From: Gammaproteobacteria bacterium
GTDB taxonomy: Bacteria > Pseudomonadota > Gammaproteobacteria > DSM-26407
Assembly (NCBI GenBank): GCA_028694565.1
Contig: JAQVKR010000011.1
Coordinates: 1 to 15,967, forward strand
Direction: 5' to 3'
DNA length: 15,967 nt
The position numbers and the translations under genes are program-made. A model generated the notes under the pieces. The model made no database searches. It worked only from the letters and a program-made list of their open reading frames with translations, and had not been told where the DNA came from. Shown piece by piece: positions 5,740 through 11,870 of this stretch (position 1 is the first letter of the stretch; each line of letters starts with the position of its first letter).

Positions 5740-7935
5740 ATGCTCAACCCCTCCTGCAAGCGGTTTCTGATCCAGGCCCACCGCTGGATCGCCCTCGCCC
5801 TCGCGCCGCTGTTCCTGCTGATCCTCCTCACCGGCGCGGTACTCGCGTTCAAGCCCATCCTCGACGCGGCTGGCAACGGTGCGGAGACCGCCGCCACGGC
5901 GGCCGATCCCGCCGCGGTGGCGGCGCTGCTGGAGCGGGTCGATCCGGCAGGCCGGGCCAGGTCGGTCGCGATTCTCCCGGACGGCCGGGTCGGCATCGAC
6001 GATGTCGGCATCTACGATCCCGCCACCGGCGAGCGGACCGGCGCCGCCGACACGGGCTTCGATCTCTTCGGGACAGCCGAGCGGCTGCACAAGGATCTTC
6101 TGATCGGTGCCGGCATCGTGGTGGAAATCGCCACCTACGGGATGCTGCTGATCGTGGCGGCGGGGCCGTTCCTTGCCTGGCCGCGCCTGCGCCGGACGCT
6201 CATGGGCTGGCACCTCGGGCTCGGCTGGGCCCTGCTGCCGCTGGCCCTCCTGCTGCCGCTCACCGGCGTGCTCATGACGCTGCACGTGGGCATGGGCGAA
6301 ATGCCGCAGATCCCCCGGGCAGCCGCGCCCATTCCTCTCGTCACGGCACTGGAACGCGCCTCCGTGGAGGCCGATCTGGGCGACCTGCGGATGGTGCGGC
6401 GCTTTCGCGGCGGCACGGCGCTGGTCATGGCCCGCGGCACCGACGGCACGCAGGCCTACATCGTTTCCGACGCCGGAGTGAGCGCGCTGGATCGGTCCGG
6501 CAACTGGCCCAAGGCCATCCACGAGGGCACCTGGGCCGGGGCCTGGTCCGGAATCCTGAACCTGGCCGGGGCCATCGGACTGGCCGGACTCACCCTGACC
6601 GGCTTCCTGTCCTGGTTCCGGCGCCGCCGGCAGGCGACGGCCCGCAGCGGCGACGCGGACGCCGACATCCTGGTGGCCCATGCCAGCCAGACCGGCACCG
6701 CGGCACGCCTGGCCGAGGCCACGGCCACGGCCCTGCGCAGGGGCGGCGAGCGGGTCGCGCTGGCCTCCCTCGGCGCGCTCGATCCGCGCGAATTGGGCCT
6801 CTATCGCCATGTCCTGCTCCTGGTCTCCACCACCGGTGAAGGCGAGGTGCCGGACCCGGGCCGGGGCTTCCTGGCCCGACTGGCCGGCGCCCGCCTCGAC
6901 GGGGTCAGGTTCGCCCTGTTCGCCCTGGGCGACTCCCGCTACGCCCACTTCTGCGGCGGCGGCGAAACCCTGCTCGGGGCGCTGGTGGCCGCCGGCGCCG
7001 AACCGGCCCTGCCCATGCGCCTGGTGGACGGCGCGCCCGCCGCTTCCTGGCGGAGCTGGCTCGACAGCCTGGCGGCAACCCTCGGCATCCGGCCGGGCGT
7101 TCCGCCCGCGGTGGACGAGGATCGGCCCCTGACCGTCCGGCTGCGGGAGCGCAGCCGCCTGGACCGTGCCGGCGATCCCGGGACCCGGGCCGCCTACGGC
7201 CTGGTGCTGGAAACCGATGGCGGCGTGGAGTTCCGTCCCGGCGACCTGCTCCTGGTGGCGCCGGGCGCGGGCGAGGCCGAGCGCTGCTACTCCATCGGCT
7301 CCTCCTCCCGGGTGACGCCGGGAGAGATCCGGCTTTCGGTGAGCCTGGTCGAGACGGACGATGCCGCCGGCGGGCGCCGGTTCGGTGCCGCCAGCGGTCT
7401 GCTGTGCCGGACGCTCGCCGTGGGAGGAACCCTGGCGGCGAAGCTGCGCCGCCACCCGGCCTTCAACCCCCCGGCGCATCCCGGGCGGCCGATCATCATG
7501 GTGGCCGCCGGCTGCGGCATCGCCCCCTTCATGGGCTTTCTCGACGAGCTCGAGGCGGACGCCGGCCGCGGCCCCACCTGGCTGTTCTTCGGCAACCGCC
7601 GGCGCGACGGCGACTACTTCTACGGCGAGCGGCTGGAGGCGCTGCACGCCGACGGCGTCCTCACCCGGCTCGATACCGCCTTCTCCCGCGACCAGGCCGA
7701 GCGCCGCTATGTCACCCACGCCATGGTGGCCGCGGGCGCGGAGCTGGTGCGCTGGCTGCTGGAGGAGGACGCCCTGCTCTACGTCTGCGGCCGCGGCAGC
7801 ACCCTGGGCCGGAGCGTGGACGAGGCGCTGGCGCGGATCCTGGCCGAGCACGCCGGGCTCGATGCCGCCGCCTCCGGCGAGCTGCTGCGGCAATGGCAGG
7901 CCGGCGGCAGGCTGCTCCGGGATCTGTTCGACTGA
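5740..7935 (+). CDS. PepSY-type membrane domain fused to a flavodoxin/CysJ-like NAD(P)H flavoreductase
   Basis: 731 residues. Part 1 (1-300) is a PepSY-associated membrane domain: TM segments at about 14-34, 126-146, 159-178 and 268-292, with conserved-type histidines (AHRW near 14, LHKD, WHLG, IHEG) that probably bind haem. Part 2 (about 307-445) is a flavodoxin domain for FMN: ADILVAHASQTGTA, STTGEGEVPD and ALGDSRYAHFCGGG. Part 3 (about 455-731) is a ferredoxin-reductase-like module: FAD motif RCYSIGSS (R515-Y517-S518), nucleotide motif AAGCGIAPF (591-597), FFGNRRRDGDYFY and YVCGRGSTLG, ending RDLFD, where CysJ proteins usually end in an aromatic residue. It should move electrons from NAD(P)H through FAD and FMN to membrane haem and then to an unknown acceptor, such as a ferric chelate in the periplasm. 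The ATG at 5740 has CGGAG 9 bases upstream. The architecture is clear; the substrate is not. Confidence 0.9.
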   Translation: MLNPSCKRFLIQAHRWIALALAPLFLLILLTGAVLAFKPILDAAGNGAETAATAADPAAVAALLERVDPAGRARSVAILPDGRVGIDDVGIYDPATGERTGAADTGFDLFGTAERLHKDLLIGAGIVVEIATYGMLLIVAAGPFLAWPRLRRTLMGWHLGLGWALLPLALLLPLTGVLMTLHVGMGEMPQIPRAAAPIPLVTALERASVEADLGDLRMVRRFRGGTALVMARGTDGTQAYIVSDAGVSALDRSGNWPKAIHEGTWAGAWSGILNLAGAIGLAGLTLTGFLSWFRRRRQATARSGDADADILVAHASQTGTAARLAEATATALRRGGERVALASLGALDPRELGLYRHVLLLVSTTGEGEVPDPGRGFLARLAGARLDGVRFALFALGDSRYAHFCGGGETLLGALVAAGAEPALPMRLVDGAPAASWRSWLDSLAATLGIRPGVPPAVDEDRPLTVRLRERSRLDRAGDPGTRAAYGLVLETDGGVEFRPGDLLLVAPGAGEAERCYSIGSSSRVTPGEIRLSVSLVETDDAAGGRRFGAASGLLCRTLAVGGTLAAKLRRHPAFNPPAHPGRPIIMVAAGCGIAPFMGFLDELEADAGRGPTWLFFGNRRRDGDYFYGERLEALHADGVLTRLDTAFSRDQAERRYVTHAMVAAGAELVRWLLEEDALLYVCGRGSTLGRSVDEALARILAEHAGLDAAASGELLRQWQAGGRLLRDLFD

Positions 7936-7948
7936 GGGACGGACCGGA

Positions 7949-7978
7949 TTGACCGCCGGCGGCCAGGTGGGCCATAAA
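7949..7978 (+). promoter_or_regulatory. Sigma70-type promoter before the FAH-family gene
   Basis: TTGACC (7949-7954), 18 bases, CATAAA (7973-7978), in the 79-base gap after the flavoreductase gene. The hexamers match consensus at five and four of six positions. The start of transcription would be near 7985, about 30 bases before the ATG, so the FAH-family gene can be expressed independently. Confidence 0.5.
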
Positions 7979-8014
7979 TCCCGGAACCGATTCGCCGGCG
8001 GGAGGTCCCCATCC

Positions 8015-8863
8015 ATGAAGCTGTTGCGCTACGGCCCCGCGGGAGCCGAGAAACCGGGTCTGCTGGATGCGGAGGGCGGCCTGCGCGATCTCTCCGCCGA
8101 GGTCGGGGACATCGCCGGGGAAGTGCTGACCCCGGCGGGCATCGCCCGGTTGCGGGGGCTCGATCACCATGCCCTGCCGCGGGTGCAGGGCAGCCCGCGC
8201 CTGGGACCCTGCGTGGGCCGGGTGGGCAAGTTCATGGCCATCGGGCTCAACTACGCCGATCACGCCGCCGAGGCGGGCATGGCGCCGCCGGCGGAGCCGG
8301 TGCTGTTCAGCAAGTACCCCAGCGCCATGTGCGGCCCCAACGACGAGGTCGTCATTCCCCGCGGCTCGCTGCAGACCGACTGGGAGGTGGAGCTGGGCGT
8401 GGTCATCGGCCTTCCCGGCAAGCGCATCCCCGAGTCCGAGGCGCTGGCCCACGTGGCCGGCTACTGCGTGGTGAACGACGTTTCCGAGCGATCGCTGCAG
8501 CTGGAGGGGACGGGCCAGTGGGTCAAGGGCAAGAGCTGCGACACCTTCGCTCCCACCGGGCCCTGGCTGGTCACCGCCGACGAGGTGCCCGACCCCCAGA
8601 ATCTGCGCCTGTGGCTGGAGGTGGACGGCCGCCGCTACCAGGACGGCAGCACCGCCACCATGATCTTCGGCGTCGCCCGGCTCATCAGCTACCTGAGCGG
8701 CCTGTTCACCCTCCACCCCGGCGACATCATCTCCACCGGCACCCCGCCCGGCGTGGGCATGGGCGTGAAGCCGGCGCCGGTCTACCTGCGCCCCGGACAG
8801 GTGCTGCGCCTGGGGGTGGAGGGGCTCGGCGAGCAGCGGCTGCGGACGGTGGCGGAGCCCTGA
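8015..8863 (+). CDS. Fumarylacetoacetate hydrolase (FAH) family protein
   Basis: 282 residues. The N-terminal small domain is at 1-70, followed by the catalytic FAH fold with AIGLNYADHAAEAG near 75 and SKYPSAMCGPND. The Mg/Mn site is formed by E124 and E126 in WEVELGVVIG and D155 in VVNDVSERSLQ, spaced as in FAH. Then come GKSCDTFAPTGPWL, STATMIFGVARLISYLS and DIISTGTPPGVGMG. The family cleaves or hydrolyses C-C bonds in beta-diketo or acylpyruvate-type compounds, or decarboxylates oxaloacetate-like acids, in catabolism or metabolite repair. Sequence alone does not fix the substrate, and no aromatic-degradation genes are nearby. The ATG at 8015 has GGGAGGT 8 bases upstream. It ends one base before the stop of the convergent ypfJ. 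Confidence 0.92.
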   Translation: MKLLRYGPAGAEKPGLLDAEGGLRDLSAEVGDIAGEVLTPAGIARLRGLDHHALPRVQGSPRLGPCVGRVGKFMAIGLNYADHAAEAGMAPPAEPVLFSKYPSAMCGPNDEVVIPRGSLQTDWEVELGVVIGLPGKRIPESEALAHVAGYCVVNDVSERSLQLEGTGQWVKGKSCDTFAPTGPWLVTADEVPDPQNLRLWLEVDGRRYQDGSTATMIFGVARLISYLSGLFTLHPGDIISTGTPPGVGMGVKPAPVYLRPGQVLRLGVEGLGEQRLRTVAEP

Positions 8864-8864
8864 C

Positions 8865-9716
8865 TCAGGGCGTCTTCGCGGCGAAGGTGTCGCAGCGCTC
8901 GAGCGCCCCGCTCTCCAGGCCGATCCGGAACCAGCGCGTCCGCTGGGCGGAACTGCCGTGGGTGAAGGAATCGGGATTGGCCGTGCCGCGCGCCTGGCGC
9001 TGCAGGCGATCGTCGCCGATGGCGCTGGCGGCGTTGAGCGCCTCCTCCAGGTCGCCCCGCTCCAGGATGTTGCGCGCCCGGTCCGCATGGTGGGCCCAGA
9101 GGCCGGCAAAGCAGTCGGCCTGCAGTTCCAGGCGCACCGAGAGGGCGTTGGCCTCCTTCGGCCCCAGGCGGCCGCGCGCCGCTTGCACCTGTCCGGAAAT
9201 GCCGAGCAGGGTCTGCACGTGGTGCCCCACCTCGTGGGCGATGACGTAGGCCTGGGCGAAATCGCCCGGCGCCCGGAAGCGATCCCTCAGTTCGCGGTAA
9301 AAGCCGAGATCGATGTAGACCCGGTGGTCCCGCGGGCAGTAGAAGGGACCCGCGGCGGCCTGGGCGAAACCGCAGGCGGACTCCACCGCGTCGGTGAACA
9401 GCACCAGCCGCGGCTCCTCGTAGACGCCGCCCCGGGCGCGGAACAGCGCCTGCCAGGTATCCTCGGTGTCGGCCAGGACCACCGAAACGAAATCGGCCAG
9501 TTCCTCCTGGCCCGGCGGCACCGGCGCCGTGCCCGTCGCGTAGCCGCCCTCGTTGTCGGGAATGCCCTGCAGTACCAGCCGCGGGTCCACCCCCAGGTAG
9601 AGCGCCACCAGCACCAGCACGAGGGTGCCGACACCGCCGCCCACGGCCCGCCGCGATACCCGCGTGCCGCGCCGATCCTCCACGTTGCCGCTTCGCCTGC
9701 CGCTCTTCCAGCGCAT
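8865..9716 (-). CDS. ypfJ: Neutral zinc metallopeptidase, YpfJ family
   Basis: 283 residues. A basic N-terminus (MRWKSGRRSGNVEDRRG) precedes one membrane segment at about 26-43 (GGGVGTLVLVLVALYLGV), so a membrane-anchored protein with its catalytic domain outside the cytoplasm is likely. The zinc motif is HEVGHH (H161, E162, H165), followed by the helix RLELQADCFAGLWAHH, which carries the probable third ligand. Upstream are FTDAVESACGFA and GPFYCPRDHRVYIDLGFY, and near the end FTHGSSAQRTRWFRIGLESG, all typical of the YpfJ/KPN_02809 family. The substrate is unknown. The ATG at 9716 keeps the usual N-terminus; GGAG lies 11 bases upstream. It is transcribed toward the FAH-family gene with no terminator between them. 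Confidence 0.92.
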   Translation of the reverse strand: MRWKSGRRSGNVEDRRGTRVSRRAVGGGVGTLVLVLVALYLGVDPRLVLQGIPDNEGGYATGTAPVPPGQEELADFVSVVLADTEDTWQALFRARGGVYEEPRLVLFTDAVESACGFAQAAAGPFYCPRDHRVYIDLGFYRELRDRFRAPGDFAQAYVIAHEVGHHVQTLLGISGQVQAARGRLGPKEANALSVRLELQADCFAGLWAHHADRARNILERGDLEEALNAASAIGDDRLQRQARGTANPDSFTHGSSAQRTRWFRIGLESGALERCDTFAAKTP

Positions 9717-9974
9717 GGGTCTCGATCTCCGGTTCTCCGTCGCCGGGGACTATGCTGACCCGCAGCCGGGGTCCCGGTAAAGTCCGGGCAGGCGGCAAGT
9801 CGCCGATGGCGGCGCGGCGCATGGGTACCGCGCGCCCCCCCGGCGGATGGACTTGCGCACCCAGGAAACCCCGGGGCGGAATTGCCCAGCGCACGGTTTA
9901 CAGCCGCCGCCCGGGCGGACAAGATATAGCTCCACCGGGTCCGCGACCCCACCCACAGCAAACCGGAGGTGAAC
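9717..9974. other. Divergent intergenic region between ypfJ and the ferritin-like gene
   Basis: 258 bases with no gene I can support. Two small perfect hairpins lie side by side: CCCGG-TAAAGT-CCGGG (9773-9788) and GGCG-GCAAGT-CGCC (9791-9804). A 12-bp palindrome lies at 9907-9918 within the candidate promoter of the ferritin-like gene. No clear promoter for ypfJ could be named. Confidence 0.6.
9897..9930 (+). promoter_or_regulatory. Candidate promoter of the ferritin-like gene with a palindrome between its elements
   Basis: TTTACA (9897-9902) could be a -35 element. The AT-rich AAGATATAG (9921-9929) holds possible -10 registers at spacings of 17 to 22 bases, none near consensus. Between them is the perfect palindrome CCGCCCGGGCGG (9907-9918). 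A long spacer carrying a dyad resembles MerR-type promoters, but that is inference. Confidence 0.35.
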
Positions 9975-10262
9975 ATGGCCAACGAAGGCTATCACGAGCC
10001 CATCGCAGAGCTTTCCGACGACACCCGAGACATGCACCGCGCCATCGTCTCCCTGATGGAGGAGCTGGAGGCGGTGGACTGGTACAACCAGCGCGTGGAC
10101 GCCTGCAAGGACCCGGAGCTGCGGGCCATTCTCCAGCACAACCGCGACGAGGAGAAGGAGCACGCCGCGATGGTGCTGGAGTGGATCCGGCGCCGCGACC
10201 CCGCCTTCGACCACGAGCTGCGCGACTTCCTCTTCACCGACAAGCCCATCGCCCACGAATGA
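9975..10262 (+). CDS. Encapsulated-ferritin (EncFtn) family ferroxidase without targeting tail
   Basis: 95 residues, strongly like Rhodospirillum rubrum EncFtn: HRAIVSLMEELEAVDWY, QRVDACKDPELRAIL and HNRDEEKEHAAMVLEW are nearly shared. The residues equivalent to the R. rubrum metal sites (E31, E32, E34, W38, E62, H65, from memory) are present as E29, E30, E32, W36, E60 and H63. EncFtn subunits pair head to head to form a ferroxidase centre between two two-helix monomers, assemble into a ring, and oxidise Fe(II) for storage in an encapsulin nanocompartment. This protein stops at FTDKPIAHE: the usual 20-25-residue tail with an LGSLKG-like encapsulin-binding peptide is absent, and no such peptide is encoded in the same frame after the stop. 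No encapsulin gene lies in the window. The ATG at 9975 has an ideal Shine-Dalgarno, GGAGGTG. It is complete as a fold; its compartment is uncertain. Confidence 0.92.
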   Translation: MANEGYHEPIAELSDDTRDMHRAIVSLMEELEAVDWYNQRVDACKDPELRAILQHNRDEEKEHAAMVLEWIRRRDPAFDHELRDFLFTDKPIAHE

Positions 10263-10273
10263 GCCCGTGCCGT

Positions 10274-10292
10274 CCCGGGGGCGTCCCCCGGG
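10274..10292 (+). terminator. Strong GC hairpin after the ferritin-like gene, without T-tract
   Basis: CCCGGGGG and CCCCCGGG form eight perfect G-C pairs around a CGT loop, 11 bases after the ferritin-like stop codon. No run of T follows, so it is not a standard rho-independent terminator. It may stabilise the mRNA 3' end or act with another factor. Confidence 0.35.
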
Positions 10293-10413
10293 CACGCCCC
10301 CGGCCGCGGCGTTCCGCCCCCACCCCGGCGGAGCGCAAGGTGTCCAAGGGCCTGTTCACGGGCCCCGTCAACTTCTGCGCCCGCGGTTCCGCCGGGCGCC
10401 CGGGTTGAACCCA

Positions 10414-10432
10414 GCGGTCATTCCGCGGTCAT
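10414..10432 (+). promoter_or_regulatory. Direct repeat with 11-base period (OmpR/PhoB-type operator candidate)
   Basis: GCGGTCAT occurs twice with a 3-base gap, an exact 11-base period. Written as CGGTCAT-N4-CGGTCAT it has the geometry of a PhoB box (CTGTCAT-N4-CTGTCAT) with one base changed in each half, although the spacer TCCG is not AT-rich. It lies about 110 bases before the -35 of the egt promoter. Tandem 11-base repeats suit OmpR-family regulators in general. Confidence 0.3.
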
Positions 10433-10539
10433 CACTCCATGTAACCCTGTACCAGCCGCCGATTGGCGTACCGCCGCAGCAGTGGCGGACACGGCCTTGT
10501 TTTACCTGGGTTTTTACCCGGAACGGAAGCAAGCGCGGT

Positions 10540-10568
10540 TTGACCCCCACCGGCATCGGCTCTATACG
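10540..10568 (+). promoter_or_regulatory. Sigma70-type promoter of egtBD
   Basis: TTGACC (10540-10545), 17 bases, TATACG (10563-10568): five and four of six consensus positions with ideal spacing. Transcription would start near 10575. This lies inside the longest egtB-frame ORF (open from 10482), so the coding start must be downstream, at 10599, 10605 or 10650. Confidence 0.65.
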
Positions 10569-10604
10569 TTTCCAGACCACCAGCGGGCGAATGGGGACAT
10601 GGAC

Positions 10605-11870
10605 ATGCCGGCCAGGACGAGACTGGAGCAGGAAAGCACGGAGCATCCCATGCAGCGCTACCGGGTGGTGCGCGGGCGGAGCGAGGCCCTCTGCCGGCCG
10701 CTGGCGGTGGACGACTACCAGGTCCAGTCCATCGCCGAGACCAGCCCGCCGAAGTGGCACCTCGCCCACGTCACCTGGTTTTTCGAGACCTTTCTGCTGG
10801 AGCCCTTCCTGCCCGGCTACCGCCCCTATCACGACCGCTTCCGCTTCCTCTTCAACTCCTACTACGAAACGGTCGGCCCCATGCAGCCGCGGCCGCAGCG
10901 CGGTCTCCTGTCCCGGCCCACGGTGGAGGAGGTCTACCGCTACCGCGCCCACGTCGACGAGCGCATCGCGGCGCTCCTGGACACGGTTGCCGGGCGCGAC
11001 CGGCCGGAAGTGCTCGCGCGCCTGGCCCTGGGACTCAACCATGAGCAGCAGCACCAGGAGCTGCTGCTCATGGACATCAAGCACAACTTCTCCGTCAACC
11101 CGCTGCTGCCCGCCTACCGGGCAATCGCCCCGGACGGCGCCGGCGCCGATGCGGCGGCGCCGGGCTGGATCGAGGTCACGGGCGGCATCCGCGAAATCGG
11201 CCACGGCGGCGCGGGCTTCGCCTTCGACAACGAGGGGCCGCGGCACCGGGTCCTGGTGCGCGATCACCGCCTGGCCGCGCGGCTGGCGACCAACGGGGAG
11301 TACCTGGCGTTCATGGCGGACGGGGGCTACGAGCGTCCCGGGCTGTGGCTGTCCGACGGCTGGAGCCTGATCCGGCGGCAGGGCTGGCGCCACCCGCTCT
11401 ACTGGCGCCGCGACGGCGGGCGCTGGTCGGAGTTCACCCTCGGCGGCCAGGTGCCCCTGGATCCGGACGCGCCGGTCTCCCATGTGAGCTACTACGAGGC
11501 GGATGCCTTCGCCCGCTGGTCCGGGAAGCGCCTGCCGGAGGAGGCGGAGCTGGAGCTGCAGCTCGCGGCCAGGCCCGTCGAGGGCAATTTCGCCGACTCG
11601 GAGCGGTTCCATCCCCGGCCCGGCGGCGGCCAGTGGTACGGCGACCTGTGGGAGTGGACGGCGAGCCCCTACGGCCCCTACCCCGGCTTCCGGCCGCTGG
11701 GCGGAGCCATGGGCGAGTACAACGGCAAGTTCATGTGCAACCAGATGGTGCTGCGCGGCGGCTGCTGCGCCACGCCCCGCGACCACATGCGGCCCACCTA
11801 CCGGAACTTCTTCTATCCCCATGACCGCTGGCCCTTTACCGGCATCCGCCTGGCGGAGGAGACCTCATGA
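10605..11870 (+). CDS. egtB: Ergothioneine biosynthesis sulfoxide synthase EgtB
   Basis: Non-haem iron enzyme that joins trimethylhistidine (hercynine) to a thiol, cysteine or gamma-glutamylcysteine, with O2 to give the sulfoxide precursor of ergothioneine. The N-terminal DinB-like domain has SPPKWHLAHVTWFFETF and LGLNHEQQHQELLLMDIKH, whose histidines, notably the HxxxH, are the expected iron ligands. The C-terminal FGE-sulfatase-like domain runs from about WIEVTGG to LRGGCCATPRDHMRPTYRNFF and GIRLAEE. Start: ATG 10605 (421 residues, GGGGA 7 bases upstream) or ATG 10650 (406 residues, GGAG 6 bases upstream, beginning MQRYRVVRGRSEALC like the usual EgtB N-terminus). I cannot decide between them; 10482 is excluded because it lies upstream of the promoter. 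The TGA overlaps the egtD ATG by 4 bases. No egtA or egtC is nearby, which would fit a cysteine-using EgtB, by inference. Confidence 0.93.
   Translation: MPARTRLEQESTEHPMQRYRVVRGRSEALCRPLAVDDYQVQSIAETSPPKWHLAHVTWFFETFLLEPFLPGYRPYHDRFRFLFNSYYETVGPMQPRPQRGLLSRPTVEEVYRYRAHVDERIAALLDTVAGRDRPEVLARLALGLNHEQQHQELLLMDIKHNFSVNPLLPAYRAIAPDGAGADAAAPGWIEVTGGIREIGHGGAGFAFDNEGPRHRVLVRDHRLAARLATNGEYLAFMADGGYERPGLWLSDGWSLIRRQGWRHPLYWRRDGGRWSEFTLGGQVPLDPDAPVSHVSYYEADAFARWSGKRLPEEAELELQLAARPVEGNFADSERFHPRPGGGQWYGDLWEWTASPYGPYPGFRPLGGAMGEYNGKFMCNQMVLRGGCCATPRDHMRPTYRNFFYPHDRWPFTGIRLAEETS

Larger units (their letters stand above)
10263..10604 (+). other. Intergenic region between the ferritin-like gene and egtB
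   Basis: About 340 bases without a supported gene, although egtB's frame stays open from 10482. From left to right it holds a GC hairpin (10274-10292), an 11-base-period direct repeat (10414-10432), overlapping short hairpins of CCGCC and GGCGG words (10456-10488), a GGGT-TTTT-ACCC hairpin near 10509-10520, and the egt promoter (10540-10568). Confidence 0.6.

Noticed and set aside
9771..9805. Phrase GGTAAAGTCCGGGCAGG resembling the conserved AAAGUCCGGG of RNase P RNA
   Set aside because: The match is only about ten bases, and no other RNase P helices or conserved blocks are present in the 258-base gap.
8782..9894. Alternative 370-codon minus-strand frame over ypfJ
   Set aside because: It is a frame-shifted shadow of ypfJ; the HEVGHH-containing frame is the real one.
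10263..10481. Hidden encapsulin-targeting tail of the ferritin-like protein by frameshift
   Set aside because: I read the frame after the stop and found no LGSLKG-like peptide. The protein ends cleanly at an in-frame TGA.
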